Below are positions 9,580 to 17,940 of a stretch of 64,000 bases of DNA, in pieces. A program made the position numbers and the translations under genes. The notes beneath the pieces were generated by a model. That model saw nothing but the letters and a program-made list of their open reading frames with translations, ran no database searches and was not told the origin of the DNA. The first letter of the stretch is position 1. Each line of letters starts with the position of its first letter. Source of the stretch: Actinoalloteichus caeruleus DSM 43889 (GTDB lineage Bacteria; Actinomycetota; Actinomycetes; Mycobacteriales; Pseudonocardiaceae); NCBI RefSeq assembly GCF_000429185.2, contig NZ_AUBJ02000001.1, positions 5,975,371 to 6,039,370 on the forward strand, read 5' to 3'.

Positions 9580-11756
9580 TCACGCCGCCCGGAGGTGCAG
9601 GAGCAGCCCGTGCGCGGGGTGGAGGACGGGCAGTTGCAGCCCGACCGCGTCCAGGGCCCGTCCGGTGAACACCACCCCGCCTTCCTCGATCCACCGGGGC
9701 AGCGCGACGGCGGACCCCGAGGTGGGTTCGCCGACCTCGGTGCGCAACCGCACCAGGTACCGGTGGTCGGGGTCCAGGCCGGGTAGCCGGACCCGCCCGG
9801 GTACCGCCCCCGTGGAGGTCCCCAACCGGGCGTAGGAGAAGACGGCCTCCCGGCTGTCCGGCGCCACGACGCCCCGGACCAGGGCCTCCGGGTCGGGGTG
9901 GTCCACGTGGACGACGCGACCTCCGTGCAGCAGCCCCCGCAGTTCCCGGTACAGGGCGGCCCAGGCCCGGATCGCGTCCAGTTCGGCCTCGTCCCGCCCG
10001 ACGAGGTTCCATTCGATGCCGGCGTGCGCGCCGAGGCTGGTGAGCAGGCGGAACCGCAGGTCCGTCACCCGTCCCGTGGTGTGCGAGGTGGGGCCGCCGA
10101 CGTGGCTGCCCACGAGCTCGGGAGGGAGGAGGACCTCGGTCCAGCGCTGGATGACCTGACGCTCGACGGGGTCGTTGGTGTCCGAGGCCCACACGCGGTC
10201 GGTCCGCTCCAGCACTCCCAGGTCCACGCGGGCCCCGCCGGACGAGCAGGACTCGATCTCCAGCCGAGGATGCCGTTCCCGCAGCCTGTCCAGCAACCGG
10301 TAGACGCCCAGGGTCTGGCCGTGGACGCCCGCGCGCCCCGTCGGTCCGTGGACGGCTTCCAGCAGGTCGCGGTTGTGGTCCCACTTGAGGTAGTCGATCC
10401 GGTACTCGGTGACCAGCGCCGTCAGGCGTTCGAAGAGGTGGTCGGCGACCTCGGGTCGGGACAGGTCGAGGACGTGCTGGTGGCGCCAGGGGAGCGGTAA
10501 CCGCCCTTCCGCCGCCAGCACCCAGTCCGGGTGGGCGCGGTAGAGGTCCGAGTCGGGGTTGACCATCTCGGGTTCGACCCACAGGCCCACCTCCATGCCC
10601 AGCTCGCGGACGTGGTCGAAGACGGGGCGCAGACCGTCCGGGTACTTCCCGGGGTCGACGTGCCAGTCGCCGAGGCCGGCGCGCTCGTGGCGGCGCCCGA
10701 GGAACCAGCCGTCGTCGAGGACGAAGCGTTCGACCCCGACCGAGGCCGCGACCGAGGCCAGTTCGCGCAACGTGTCGACGTCGTGGTCGAAGTAGACGGC
10801 CTCCCAGGTGTTCAGCACCAGGGGGCGGGGGGTGCGGGGTGGTGCCGGCGGGAGCGCAGCCAGTCGTGGAGCCGGGCCGACAGGCCGTCCAGGCCCCGGT
10901 CGGACCAGGAGAAGCACACCCACGGCGTGGTGTGGGTCTCCCCGGGTGCGAGGCGGACCTCCCCGGGGCGGAGCAGCTCACCGCCGCCCAGCGTGGCCGA
11001 GGCCTGCCCGGCCCGTTCCGGCAGTCGTTCGGCCAGGTGTGTCTGGTCGCCGCTCCAGGCGACGTGGACGCCCCACACCTCGCCGTGCCGGAACCCGAAC
11101 CCGGTCTGGCCGGCGACGAGCAGCAGGGGAGCGTCGTGCCCGGTCCGCCCCCGTCGGCTCTCCCGCGCCCATGAACCCTCCACCAGGGGGCGCCGCTGGG
11201 GGCTGCGTTCCCGACACCACCGGCCGGTCAGGTCGAGGAGTTCCGTCGCCTCGTCCGGCAGTGGGAGAGCGCTGACCAGCCCTCCCACCGTCCACGCGCC
11301 GGTCCCGGTGTTGGTCACGCGGTGGCGGGTCCTGACCAGCCCACCCGCCTCCATCCGCAGCGTGACGGTGACGGCGAGCCCGGAACGCTCGTCGGAGGCC
11401 CTGACGGTGAGTTCCCCACCGGACCCGCTGGCGGGGTGGCCGTCCGAGGGGTGGTCGAGGTCGACCTCGTGGACCGTCCACCGGGGATGCGAGACGGCGC
11501 CCTCGCGGTGGCCGGCGAGCGCGGGCCGCCCGGACCAGCCGTCGGCCTCCCCGGCCAGCAGCGGGAACCAGCGGGGGAAATCCACCGAGCTGGGTGGCGC
11601 GGGTTGTTCGACGCCCGTGCGCAGGGCGGCGCCCAGTTCGGCGTCGACCTCGCCGAGGTCGGCTCCCCAGTGCAGCACCCGGGGCGTCCCGGACGCCGGC
11701 ACGTCGAGCACGAGCGCGGTTCCCGCCGCGCGAAGCGCGATGATCCCGTCCGTCAT
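9580..11756 (-). CDS. GH36 alpha-galactosidase (one-base frameshift near 10820-10840)
   Basis: A glycoside hydrolase that removes terminal alpha-galactose, likely intracellular (no signal peptide). The N-terminal beta-sandwich runs to about residue 310. The (beta/alpha)8 barrel follows with WEAVYFDHD, the nucleophile Asp in LKWDHNRDL and the acid/base Asp in RVWASDTNDP after ESCSSGGAR; a short C-terminal beta domain closes it. The expected length is about 725 residues. The frame switches between LRSRRHHPAPP and RPLVLNTWEA, where the antisense strand has C-runs of 4, 6 and 5 in close order; one extra C restores the family sequence. It is not next to the other glycosidases. Probably intact in the organism. 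Confidence 0.85.
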
Positions 11757-12428
11757 GGTTGCGTTCGGCTCCCGGGTCGGTGGGCGGCCCCCGCGTGCGG
11801 TCGCGGGCGCACCGGTCGACGATCAAGGCAACCACCGGGGTGGAGCCAGGCACAAGGCGACGACCGGGTGTTGGTCACCGTTGTCCGATCGCTGTCCTCC
11901 GCCTGGCCCTCGGCCTCGGGGTCCGGCCAGCGGTGCGCGAGTGGGAGGCGGCGGGCCGCCGCGGTGGCGGAGGTGGAGCGGAAGCGCGTCCGAATCGCCG
12001 GCCGGCACGAGGTGGGTGGGGAGGCGACGCCGGGCGCTGCCGGGTCACGGGCCCGGCAGCCCCGCCCGGTCGGAACGGCACGGGGTTCGGGGCCAGTGGG
12101 AGGAGCGTGACCGCCGGCGCCGCGAACCGGGGCGGTGAGCGCCCGTCGCACCGGCGGGTCGCTCGACGCGGTGGGTTGGTCCACCCGGGCCGGGTGTCCT
12201 GCCCGCCGCGTCGTGGTCGGCCGGCGAAGGAGAGGGCGGCGCCACGCGCTCGCGCGGTCCCGCACCCGTCACGGGTGGCCGAGGGCTCCGCTCGGAGTAC
12301 GGGTGCTCCGAGGAGGTGGCCGGTGCTCGTCGTCGTCCGGGATGGCCACGGGGGAGATCAGCCCTGGTCCCGCACGACGGGCCCGAGGAGCGGTCGAGTG
12401 CGCGGACACCTGCGGGCCGGAGGCGAGC
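11757..12428. other. Intergenic, about 670 bp, no gene recognised
   Basis: This lies between the start of GH36 and the end of the GGDEF gene, both on the minus strand. Open frames exist here but show Arg/Pro-rich, unstructured translations and no ribosome site. I see no RNA or repeat. Confidence 0.4.
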
Positions 12429-13157
12429 TCAGCTCTGGGCGGAGGCCGTTCGCACCGGCATCACCATGCGGGGAGCGCTGGTCAGCGCCGGTCGGTACTG
12501 ACGGGGGGTCTGCTGCCGGGGCACCTGGGCGGTGCGCATCCAGGGTTCGTACCTGACCCACCGCCCGCGTAAGAGCTTCGCCTGGTACAGCGCGGCATCC
12601 GCCGCACCGACCCACTGGGGGAGGCTGGGCTGGGTCCGCGTCACCCGCCGGATCTGGGACACCTCGGCGACGCCGATCGAGGCACTGGGCGCCAACCAGC
12701 CGCCGTCGGCGAGCTGGATGGGCTCGGCGAGCGCCTCGACCAACCTGTCCAACACCGAGGGATCGGCCAACTCCGGGAGGGCCGCCACGAACTCGTCGCC
12801 GGCGAACCGGCCGACGACGGCGGCGGGCCCGAGCGTCGCGGTGATCCGTTCCGCCTGCACCGCCAGGACGGCATCTCCCGCCGAGTGGCCCCAGGTGTCG
12901 TTGACCTGCTTGAACTGGTCGAGGTCGACGAAGAGCACGGCCGGGTCAGGGCACTCCTCCAGGAGGGGCCTCGCCTCGTTGCCCCACGCGGCCCGGTTCC
13001 AGACCCTGGTCCGCTCGCAACGCCTACCCGCCTCGACGGCCTCCAACAGCGCGCGGTTGCGCCGTTCGAGCCCCCGGATCCGCTGTTGGAGCACGGCGGC
13101 GTGCAGTGCCCACATGATCCAACCCCCGGTGATCAGCGCCGCCATCACCCAGGTCAC
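12429..13157 (-). CDS. Membrane-anchored GGDEF-domain protein (putative diguanylate cyclase)
   Basis: One N-terminal transmembrane helix (ALITGGWIMWALHAAVL), a short coiled coil (RIRGLERRNRALLEAVEAG) and a GGDEF domain. FVDLDQFKQVNDTWGH and the active-site loop RFAGDEFVAALP are clear, so the signature reads AGDEF instead of GGDEF. Family members make c-di-GMP from two GTP; activity with Ala in the first position is plausible but unproven. No RxxD inhibitory site precedes the loop. The start is uncertain: GTG 13157 or ATG 13145 put the TM helix at the N-terminus, while an in-frame ATG at 13307 adds residues with poor codon bias. It is divergent from the HTH-ImmA module and probably driven by the promoter at 13444-13473. 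Confidence 0.7.
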   Translation of the reverse strand: MTWVMAALITGGWIMWALHAAVLQQRIRGLERRNRALLEAVEAGRRCERTRVWNRAAWGNEARPLLEECPDPAVLFVDLDQFKQVNDTWGHSAGDAVLAVQAERITATLGPAAVVGRFAGDEFVAALPELADPSVLDRLVEALAEPIQLADGGWLAPSASIGVAEVSQIRRVTRTQPSLPQWVGAADAALYQAKLLRGRWVRYEPWMRTAQVPRQQTPRQYRPALTSAPRMVMPVRTASAQS

Positions 13158-13420
13158 CGCGCACCGCCCGGGTGCGCCGTCAACTCGCCCCTGCACCTGA
13201 TCATGCCTGCCCCTCCCGGCACCCTGCCCTGCGTTCCGGAGACCCCCTGCTGGGCGGCGTACGAGTTCCCCGCTCGCGTTCACGCGAATACCGGCCGCGT
13301 CGTCCATCTCAAGTTGTCGCCCGGACAGGCGTATCCATTCCCCGACACCGTTACCCCCGGTCGGGGGGAGTGGATGCGACTCACGGCCCTGCTGCTCTAC
13401 TCTGCTCTCCGAATGCTGAC

Positions 13421-13437
13421 TAGTATTCTTAACACTA
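13421..13437. promoter_or_regulatory. Operator-like dyad in the GGDEF / HTH divergent region
   Basis: TAGTATT-CTT-AACACTA, with 6 of 7 arm positions matching. It is the most AT-rich point of a GC-rich region and overlaps the expected start site of the leftward promoter. It is a good candidate site for the HTH protein encoded at 13529. Confidence 0.5.
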
Positions 13438-13443
13438 CCCCCG

Positions 13444-13473
13444 ACGATAGGGAGCGCCAGTATGGGCTGTCAA
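13444..13473 (-). promoter_or_regulatory. Leftward sigma-70-type promoter toward the GGDEF gene
   Basis: On the minus strand, TTGACA (13468-13473), an 18-nt spacer and TATCGT (13444-13449). Transcription would start about 13437, inside the dyad at 13421-13437. Confidence 0.55.
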
Positions 13474-13528
13474 GGATTTCAGTCACGGAGCGTATCGCCC
13501 GATCGGGGGATGCTTCGTGGGAGTCGCA

Positions 13529-13882
13529 ATGACGGTCGGTGACAGCGGGTCCTGGTCCATCGCCGAAGCCCTGAACCGGCTCATCGACGACTACAAAGAG
13601 CGCACCGGACAGCCCAAGCTCAGCATCCGCGCCCTCACCCGCCAAATGCGTTCCGACGGCGTGACGATTTCCCACGGCACACTCCAGAACCTGGTCAACG
13701 GCACCCACGGGAATCCCGGCCGCGAATTGCAGAACAGCCTCGCGCGTTTCTTCGGCGTCAGCCCCGTCTACTTCGACGCGCCTCCCACGTCCCTCGAGGT
13801 CGAGGTGATGGGGAGGTTCGCCGACCTCAGCCCGGAACGCCAGGAGGCGGTGCTCCAGCTCATCAACGACCTCCACGCGTAG
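13529..13882 (+). CDS. HTH DNA-binding protein, ImmR-like partner of the ImmA peptidase
   Basis: A 117-residue XRE-like protein. Residues about 10-75 hold the helix-turn-helix: IRALTRQMRS, then the recognition part ISHGTLQNLVNGT, then LQNSLARFFGVSPVYFD. This is the form seen in actinobacterial regulators paired with ImmA/IrrE proteases. ATG 13529 is preferred over GTG 13517. It is the first gene of a three-gene rightward unit; the gap to the protease gene is 38 bp. It probably represses its own and the divergent promoter through the dyad at 13421-13437, and would be removed by the neighbouring protease under an inducing signal. That mechanism is inferred from ImmR/ImmA systems. Confidence 0.75.
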   Translation: MTVGDSGSWSIAEALNRLIDDYKERTGQPKLSIRALTRQMRSDGVTISHGTLQNLVNGTHGNPGRELQNSLARFFGVSPVYFDAPPTSLEVEVMGRFADLSPERQEAVLQLINDLHA

Positions 13883-13920
13883 GAACACCCGCCCGGCGAG
13901 ACCGGCGACCACCGGCCGCG

Positions 13921-14508
13921 ATGAGGCGCCGTCCACCCCGGTTGAACCTGGCGCGAGCACTGCGGCTGGCCAACGAGGCGGTCGCCACGCTGACGATCCC
14001 CGACCCCTGGGACCTCCGGGAGTTCACCGAGCACGTCGCCGAACGCCGGGGGCGCCCCATCCGACTCGTGCCGCGCACGATGAGTTCCTACCGCTCCATC
14101 GCCTCCGGCCTGTGGGTGCGTGAGCCCGACGCGGACATCGTCGTCTTCGACGCCACCTCCAGCCCGCTCCACCAGGAGAACACCGTCCTGCACGAGCTCG
14201 CCCACATGCTGCTCGACCACCGAGGCGTTCCCCTGCCCGGCCTGTCACCACCGGGAGGTCCCACCCGGCCGACGGCCGAGGCCGGCGGCGCCGCCACCAC
14301 CAGACCACCGGATCGCCGCGAGGGGGACCCGCCGGAGGAGGTGCCGGCCCGGGTGCTGCACCGCGACCACTACCCGGACCAGGCCGAACTGGAGGCCGAG
14401 ACCCTCGCCTACACCATCTGGGAGGCGGCGGGGGCACCGAGGGCCCTCGTCACGGATCCGCTGAGCAGGATGACCGCCGCGTTCGAGCACGGTCAGCGAA
14501 GGAGATGA
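13921..14508 (+). CDS. ImmA/IrrE-family metallopeptidase
   Basis: A cytosolic zinc peptidase of 195 residues with the HExxH signature in VLHELAHMLLDHR (about residues 90-102). A later acidic segment (DQAELEAETLAYTIWEA, about residue 158) supplies the third ligand as in IrrE/ImmA proteins. Between them lies a Pro/Gly-rich, probably disordered insert of about 40 residues. The family cleaves partner XRE repressors, as ImmA does with ImmR and IrrE with DdrO. It is second in the operon and followed at 7 bp by the membrane gene. The trigger is unknown. Confidence 0.85.
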   Translation: MRRRPPRLNLARALRLANEAVATLTIPDPWDLREFTEHVAERRGRPIRLVPRTMSSYRSIASGLWVREPDADIVVFDATSSPLHQENTVLHELAHMLLDHRGVPLPGLSPPGGPTRPTAEAGGAATTRPPDRREGDPPEEVPARVLHRDHYPDQAELEAETLAYTIWEAAGAPRALVTDPLSRMTAAFEHGQRRR

Positions 14509-14514
14509 TCGACG

Positions 14515-15765
14515 ATGCGGGATGTCGTCCAGTTGGCGGTGATCGGGCTCGCGGTGGCCGCCAGCGTGCTGAAACTGCTGCACTTACGCCGGCCCGGTAC
14601 GAACCGGTCCGCGATCCGCGCGATGTGCGGTTTCCTCGTCGCGATGGGCGCCGCGCTCATCATGGAGTCCGCGGCGGTCTCGCCCTGGCTGGACGAGGTG
14701 CTGGGGCTGTCCGCCGCCTACGCGCTCAAGCACACCGCCGTGCTCACCTCGTTGTTCTGCCTCCGCGCCGCCTTCCTCTGCTGGGTGTGGGAACCGGGGC
14801 GCCCACGGGCCCGGCGGATCAGCGTGCACGCCGTGATCCTCGTCGGGGTGATCGCGACGCGCTGGGTCCTGGGACTGCTGGCGGGCGACGCGGACGTCGC
14901 GGCCGCCATGCGCTCGGAGTGGACCGAGGCGCCCTGGAGCGCCGCCGCCATGATCCTCTACGCCCTCTACGTCGGGCTCTCCGGCGCCTCGATCGCCGCG
15001 CTCGCCTGGATGTGGGCCCGGCACAGCGACCGGCCGTGGACCGCCAGGGGGCTCCGGCTGATCGCGCTCGGCTGCGTCGTCGGCATCAGCTACCTCGCGC
15101 ACAAGGTCGTGTTCCTCGCCCTGGTCCTGGGCGGGTGGCAGCCCACCTACGACCAGTACCAGGTGGAGTGGGCGCTCATCGTCTGCTGCGCCGCCCTGCT
15201 GTTCGCCGGCCTGGCGATGCCGCTCATCGCCACCGGCCTGCCGGCGGCGGTCCGCCTCGGCCGGCACCGCGCCGCCTACGGACGGCTCGGCCCCCTGTGG
15301 ATGGCCCTCACCCGGGTGCGCCCGGAGGTCGTCCTGGCGATGCCCCAACCCTTCGTCCTCCGCTACCTGCCCGCCTCGGTGGGACGCCTCTGGGACCGCG
15401 TCTCGCTGGGGAACCTCTCCCTCCGCCTGTACCACCGGGTCATCGAGTGCTGGGACGTCCTGGTGTACCTGCACGGTCACCTCTCGGACCAGATCCGGTC
15501 CGACGCCTACGAGCGGGCGCACGCCGAGACGGGTGACCCCCACCAGGCGGCGGCCATCAGCGAGGCGGTGATGATCGCGGTCGCCCTGCGCCGCGCGGAG
15601 GGCGACCACCCCGTGCTCCCCGAGGGCGAACGGGCGAGACCGATGGACTCCCACCACACCCTGTCCGAGAACATCGCCTGGTGGCAGCGGGTGTCCCACG
15701 CCTTCCGCTCCCCGCTGACCGCCCACATCGCCGAGCGCTACCAGCGGACGGCCGCGCCCGTCTGA
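14515..15765 (+). CDS. Seven-TM membrane protein, MAB_1171c-like
   Basis: A 416-residue integral membrane protein. Seven hydrophobic segments can be placed at about residues 5-22, 36-54, 74-97, 106-127, 141-168, 180-207 and 220-246. They are followed by a 170-residue soluble C-terminal part (ending HIAERYQRTAAPV) containing the pattern AAISEAVMIAVALRRAEG. This layout matches the family named MAB_1171c putative transporter, which often follows an HTH and an ImmA/IrrE gene in actinobacteria. AAGGAG precedes the start and overlaps the end of the peptidase gene, so translation is probably coupled. Transport is not demonstrated; a sensor role for the protease module is equally possible. Confidence 0.7.
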   Translation: MRDVVQLAVIGLAVAASVLKLLHLRRPGTNRSAIRAMCGFLVAMGAALIMESAAVSPWLDEVLGLSAAYALKHTAVLTSLFCLRAAFLCWVWEPGRPRARRISVHAVILVGVIATRWVLGLLAGDADVAAAMRSEWTEAPWSAAAMILYALYVGLSGASIAALAWMWARHSDRPWTARGLRLIALGCVVGISYLAHKVVFLALVLGGWQPTYDQYQVEWALIVCCAALLFAGLAMPLIATGLPAAVRLGRHRAAYGRLGPLWMALTRVRPEVVLAMPQPFVLRYLPASVGRLWDRVSLGNLSLRLYHRVIECWDVLVYLHGHLSDQIRSDAYERAHAETGDPHQAAAISEAVMIAVALRRAEGDHPVLPEGERARPMDSHHTLSENIAWWQRVSHAFRSPLTAHIAERYQRTAAPV

Positions 15766-15780
15766 GGTACCCCGTCCGGA

Positions 15781-16602
15781 TCAGCGGGGGCGCCGGGAGG
15801 TGGTTCGCGGCGGGACGTCGACCTCCTCGATCCGGAGGTCGTGGCGTGGGCCGGGGTCGCTGCCCCCGATCTCCTCGGTGAACACGCAGACGCCGGTGGC
15901 GACGTCGAGCCGGACCCGGTGGGCCTCCGCGTGGCGGAAACCGGGGCCCCGGTCGGGTGGCGGCGCCCCGGCCTCGGCCTCGATCCGTTCCGACTCCGGC
16001 GAGAACAGCAGTGGGCAGCACGAACAGCGGGGGTCGTAGTCCCCCGTCGGGGTGAGCACCGCCTCCCACGCGGTCCGGCCGTGGTGCTCGACGACGGCGA
16101 GACCGCGCACCGCGGTGGCCGGCGCCCAGCCACCGGTGTCCGGATCGGTGCCGTCCGCCAGTTCCACCGGATCGAGCATCGCCACCCAGCGGTAGTCCTG
16201 GTACATCGGCGCGTCGAGGTCACCACGGCCCAGCGGCGGTCGGCGGCGCACGAGCCCGTCCTCGTCCAGTTCCGGCGGGTGGTGGCTGACCGGGTCCCCC
16301 CGATCCGAGTCCCCTCCCCAGGTCGGCGACGTCCCTTCCCCGTCGCGGTAGCGGGCGGGCGGGCGGCGGGGGAACCGACCGGGGGCGGGCGCCATCCCGT
16401 CGCTTCGCGGTGGGCGTGGGCCGGCACTCACCAGCAGCGGTCGTCCGTCCGGTGTCTCCACCCGCAGCGCGCCCCGGCGGCTCGTCCAGGCCCGGACCGC
16501 CGGCGCCCGACCTGGCCACCACACCGTGAAGGTCAGGTGGTCCCAGCGCCACGGCGCGGAACGGGCCAGCGCGGCGAACCGTTCGGGAGTCAACTCGAGC
16601 AC
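15781..16602 (-). CDS. Hypothetical protein, about 273 aa, with CSCCPLLFS motif
   Basis: A soluble protein of unknown function. The N-terminus (LELTPERFAALARSAPWRWDHLTFTVWW) and the C-terminal YDPRCSCCPLLFSPESERIE segment look like conserved blocks. The CSCC cluster could bind a metal. The GTG start at 16602 is chosen because GAGGATC lies just upstream and because sequence further upstream has poor codon bias. It converges with the MAB_1171c-like gene, with only 15 bp between the stops. Confidence 0.6.
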   Translation of the reverse strand: MLELTPERFAALARSAPWRWDHLTFTVWWPGRAPAVRAWTSRRGALRVETPDGRPLLVSAGPRPPRSDGMAPAPGRFPRRPPARYRDGEGTSPTWGGDSDRGDPVSHHPPELDEDGLVRRRPPLGRGDLDAPMYQDYRWVAMLDPVELADGTDPDTGGWAPATAVRGLAVVEHHGRTAWEAVLTPTGDYDPRCSCCPLLFSPESERIEAEAGAPPPDRGPGFRHAEAHRVRLDVATGVCVFTEEIGGSDPGPRHDLRIEEVDVPPRTTSRRPR

Positions 16603-16978
16603 CGGGGGATCCTCGCCGACCCGCGTCCGGGGAGCAACGCGGTTTCCCGGTGCGACGCGGGAGGTGGCTCGCGCATTCGGCCGGCGGGGTCGGGCGGTCC
16701 GGCGGTCCGGCGAGTCGGCGGGGAAGAACGGGAAGGGCCGAGGGACGCGGATTCGTGCATTGTGAATTTGTTTCGCAATTGACCCCGGTGTGTTGGTCCG
16801 ATGTCGACTCCGCATGGTTCATCCGCCCACGACGCGACCGGCAGTTGGCGGTAATGCGGGCGTCCGTCTCGGTACTACGGTGAGTACCGGAGGACGGCGT
16901 CCATTTCTCCTCGGCACGATCAGCGCGTCCTCCGGTGCACCCGACGCGACGTTTCCCGGCAGGCGAGGGGTGGAGTCG
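16603..16978. other. Divergent intergenic region, about 375 bp
   Basis: AT-richer than its surroundings around 16755-16815. It serves as the upstream region of the hypothetical gene (left) and of the DUF742 gene (right) and contains the dyad at 16870-16889. Confidence 0.4.
16870..16889. promoter_or_regulatory. Perfect inverted repeat upstream of the DUF742 gene
   Basis: CGGTACT-ACGGTG-AGTACCG: two 7-bp arms around a 6-nt centre. It lies about 90 bp before the favoured start of the DUF742 gene and could be an operator. If translation starts at the in-frame GTG 16880, the dyad would overlap that start. Confidence 0.4.
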
Positions 16979-17782
16979 GTGGTTGATCGGACACGTCCGC
17001 CGGAGGAACCGGCGGAGCGAACGGGGGAGGACCGCGTCGGTCGTACGGGCGCGCGGTTCGGAGGTCCCCGGCGCCAGCGATCCCACGCCGATCGGACGAC
17101 CCCCGACGTTCCTCATGGCACGGAGAGTGATCGGCGACGCGGTGTTCTCGGGCGAACCGGGGCGCGCTTCGGTGGAGCCCCACCGCCGGTGGAGGAGGAG
17201 CGGGATGACCCTCCGTTCCCTTCCGGCGACCCGGTCGGAACCACGGGCGCGAGGTTCGCGGCGACGGACCGCCGGCGGGAGCCAGGGGGACCGCGACGTG
17301 ACGTCGTGGACACCGGGGACCTGGTCGTCTCCTTCGAGGCCCTGCACCACGGTCGGTCGGGCCCGACGGGGACCTCCGGCGAGGACGAGCCGGCCTGGCC
17401 CTCGACCGACTGGTCCGTGGATCCGGAGGCGACCGGGGGCGAGTCCTCATCCCTCGTCCGCCCCTACGCCTGGACGCGGGGACGGACGCGCGCGCGGGAG
17501 GACCTGCGGGTGGAGACGCTGGTGTCGGTGAGCGACCGGGATGAGTCGCTGCGCCGGCACGGCCTCACCCGGGAGTACCGCGGCATCATCCAGCTCTGCT
17601 CGGAGCCCCTCTCGGTGGCCGAGGTCGCCGCGCGGCTCGCCGTCCCCCTGGGGGTCGCGAAGGTCCTCCTCGGGGACATGGCGGAGACGGGCAGCATCGT
17701 CGTGCACCCGGCCGCCGCCCTGACCGGTCGCCCGGACACCCACCTGATGCTCCGGGTTCTCGACGGACTGCGCCGGCTGTGA
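16979..17782 (+). CDS. DUF742 protein with N-terminal TGARF repeats
   Basis: The C-terminal 120 residues are a DUF742 domain (SLVRPYAWTRGRT..., then EYRGIIQLCSEPLSVAEVAARLAVPLGVAKVLLGD in shortened form), a winged-helix-like domain usually encoded in conservons beside a sensor kinase, a Roadblock protein and an MglA-like GTPase. None of those partners is in the window. The N-terminal half is low-complexity, Arg/Pro/Gly/Asp-rich, with three spaced copies of a short motif: GRTGARFGG, GRTGARFGG and GTTGARFAA, about 36-38 residues apart. The start is uncertain; GTG 16979 has GGGGTGGAG just upstream, while in-frame GTG 16970 and 16880 are alternatives. Confidence 0.7.
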   Translation: MVDRTRPPEEPAERTGEDRVGRTGARFGGPRRQRSHADRTTPDVPHGTESDRRRGVLGRTGARFGGAPPPVEEERDDPPFPSGDPVGTTGARFAATDRRREPGGPRRDVVDTGDLVVSFEALHHGRSGPTGTSGEDEPAWPSTDWSVDPEATGGESSSLVRPYAWTRGRTRAREDLRVETLVSVSDRDESLRRHGLTREYRGIIQLCSEPLSVAEVAARLAVPLGVAKVLLGDMAETGSIVVHPAAALTGRPDTHLMLRVLDGLRRL

Positions 17783-17940
17783 TCCCGGCCCCCCGCTCTG
17801 GGGAACGGCCACATCAGGCAACGGCCGGACCCGTCGTTCGTGGTCGGGGGCCGGTGGCGGGTGGCGGGACGCCGTCAGCGCCGACCAGGTGGGGGAAAGC
17901 GCTTGCCCATCTGGTGGTGGGTGGAGCAGGCTGAACGCCC

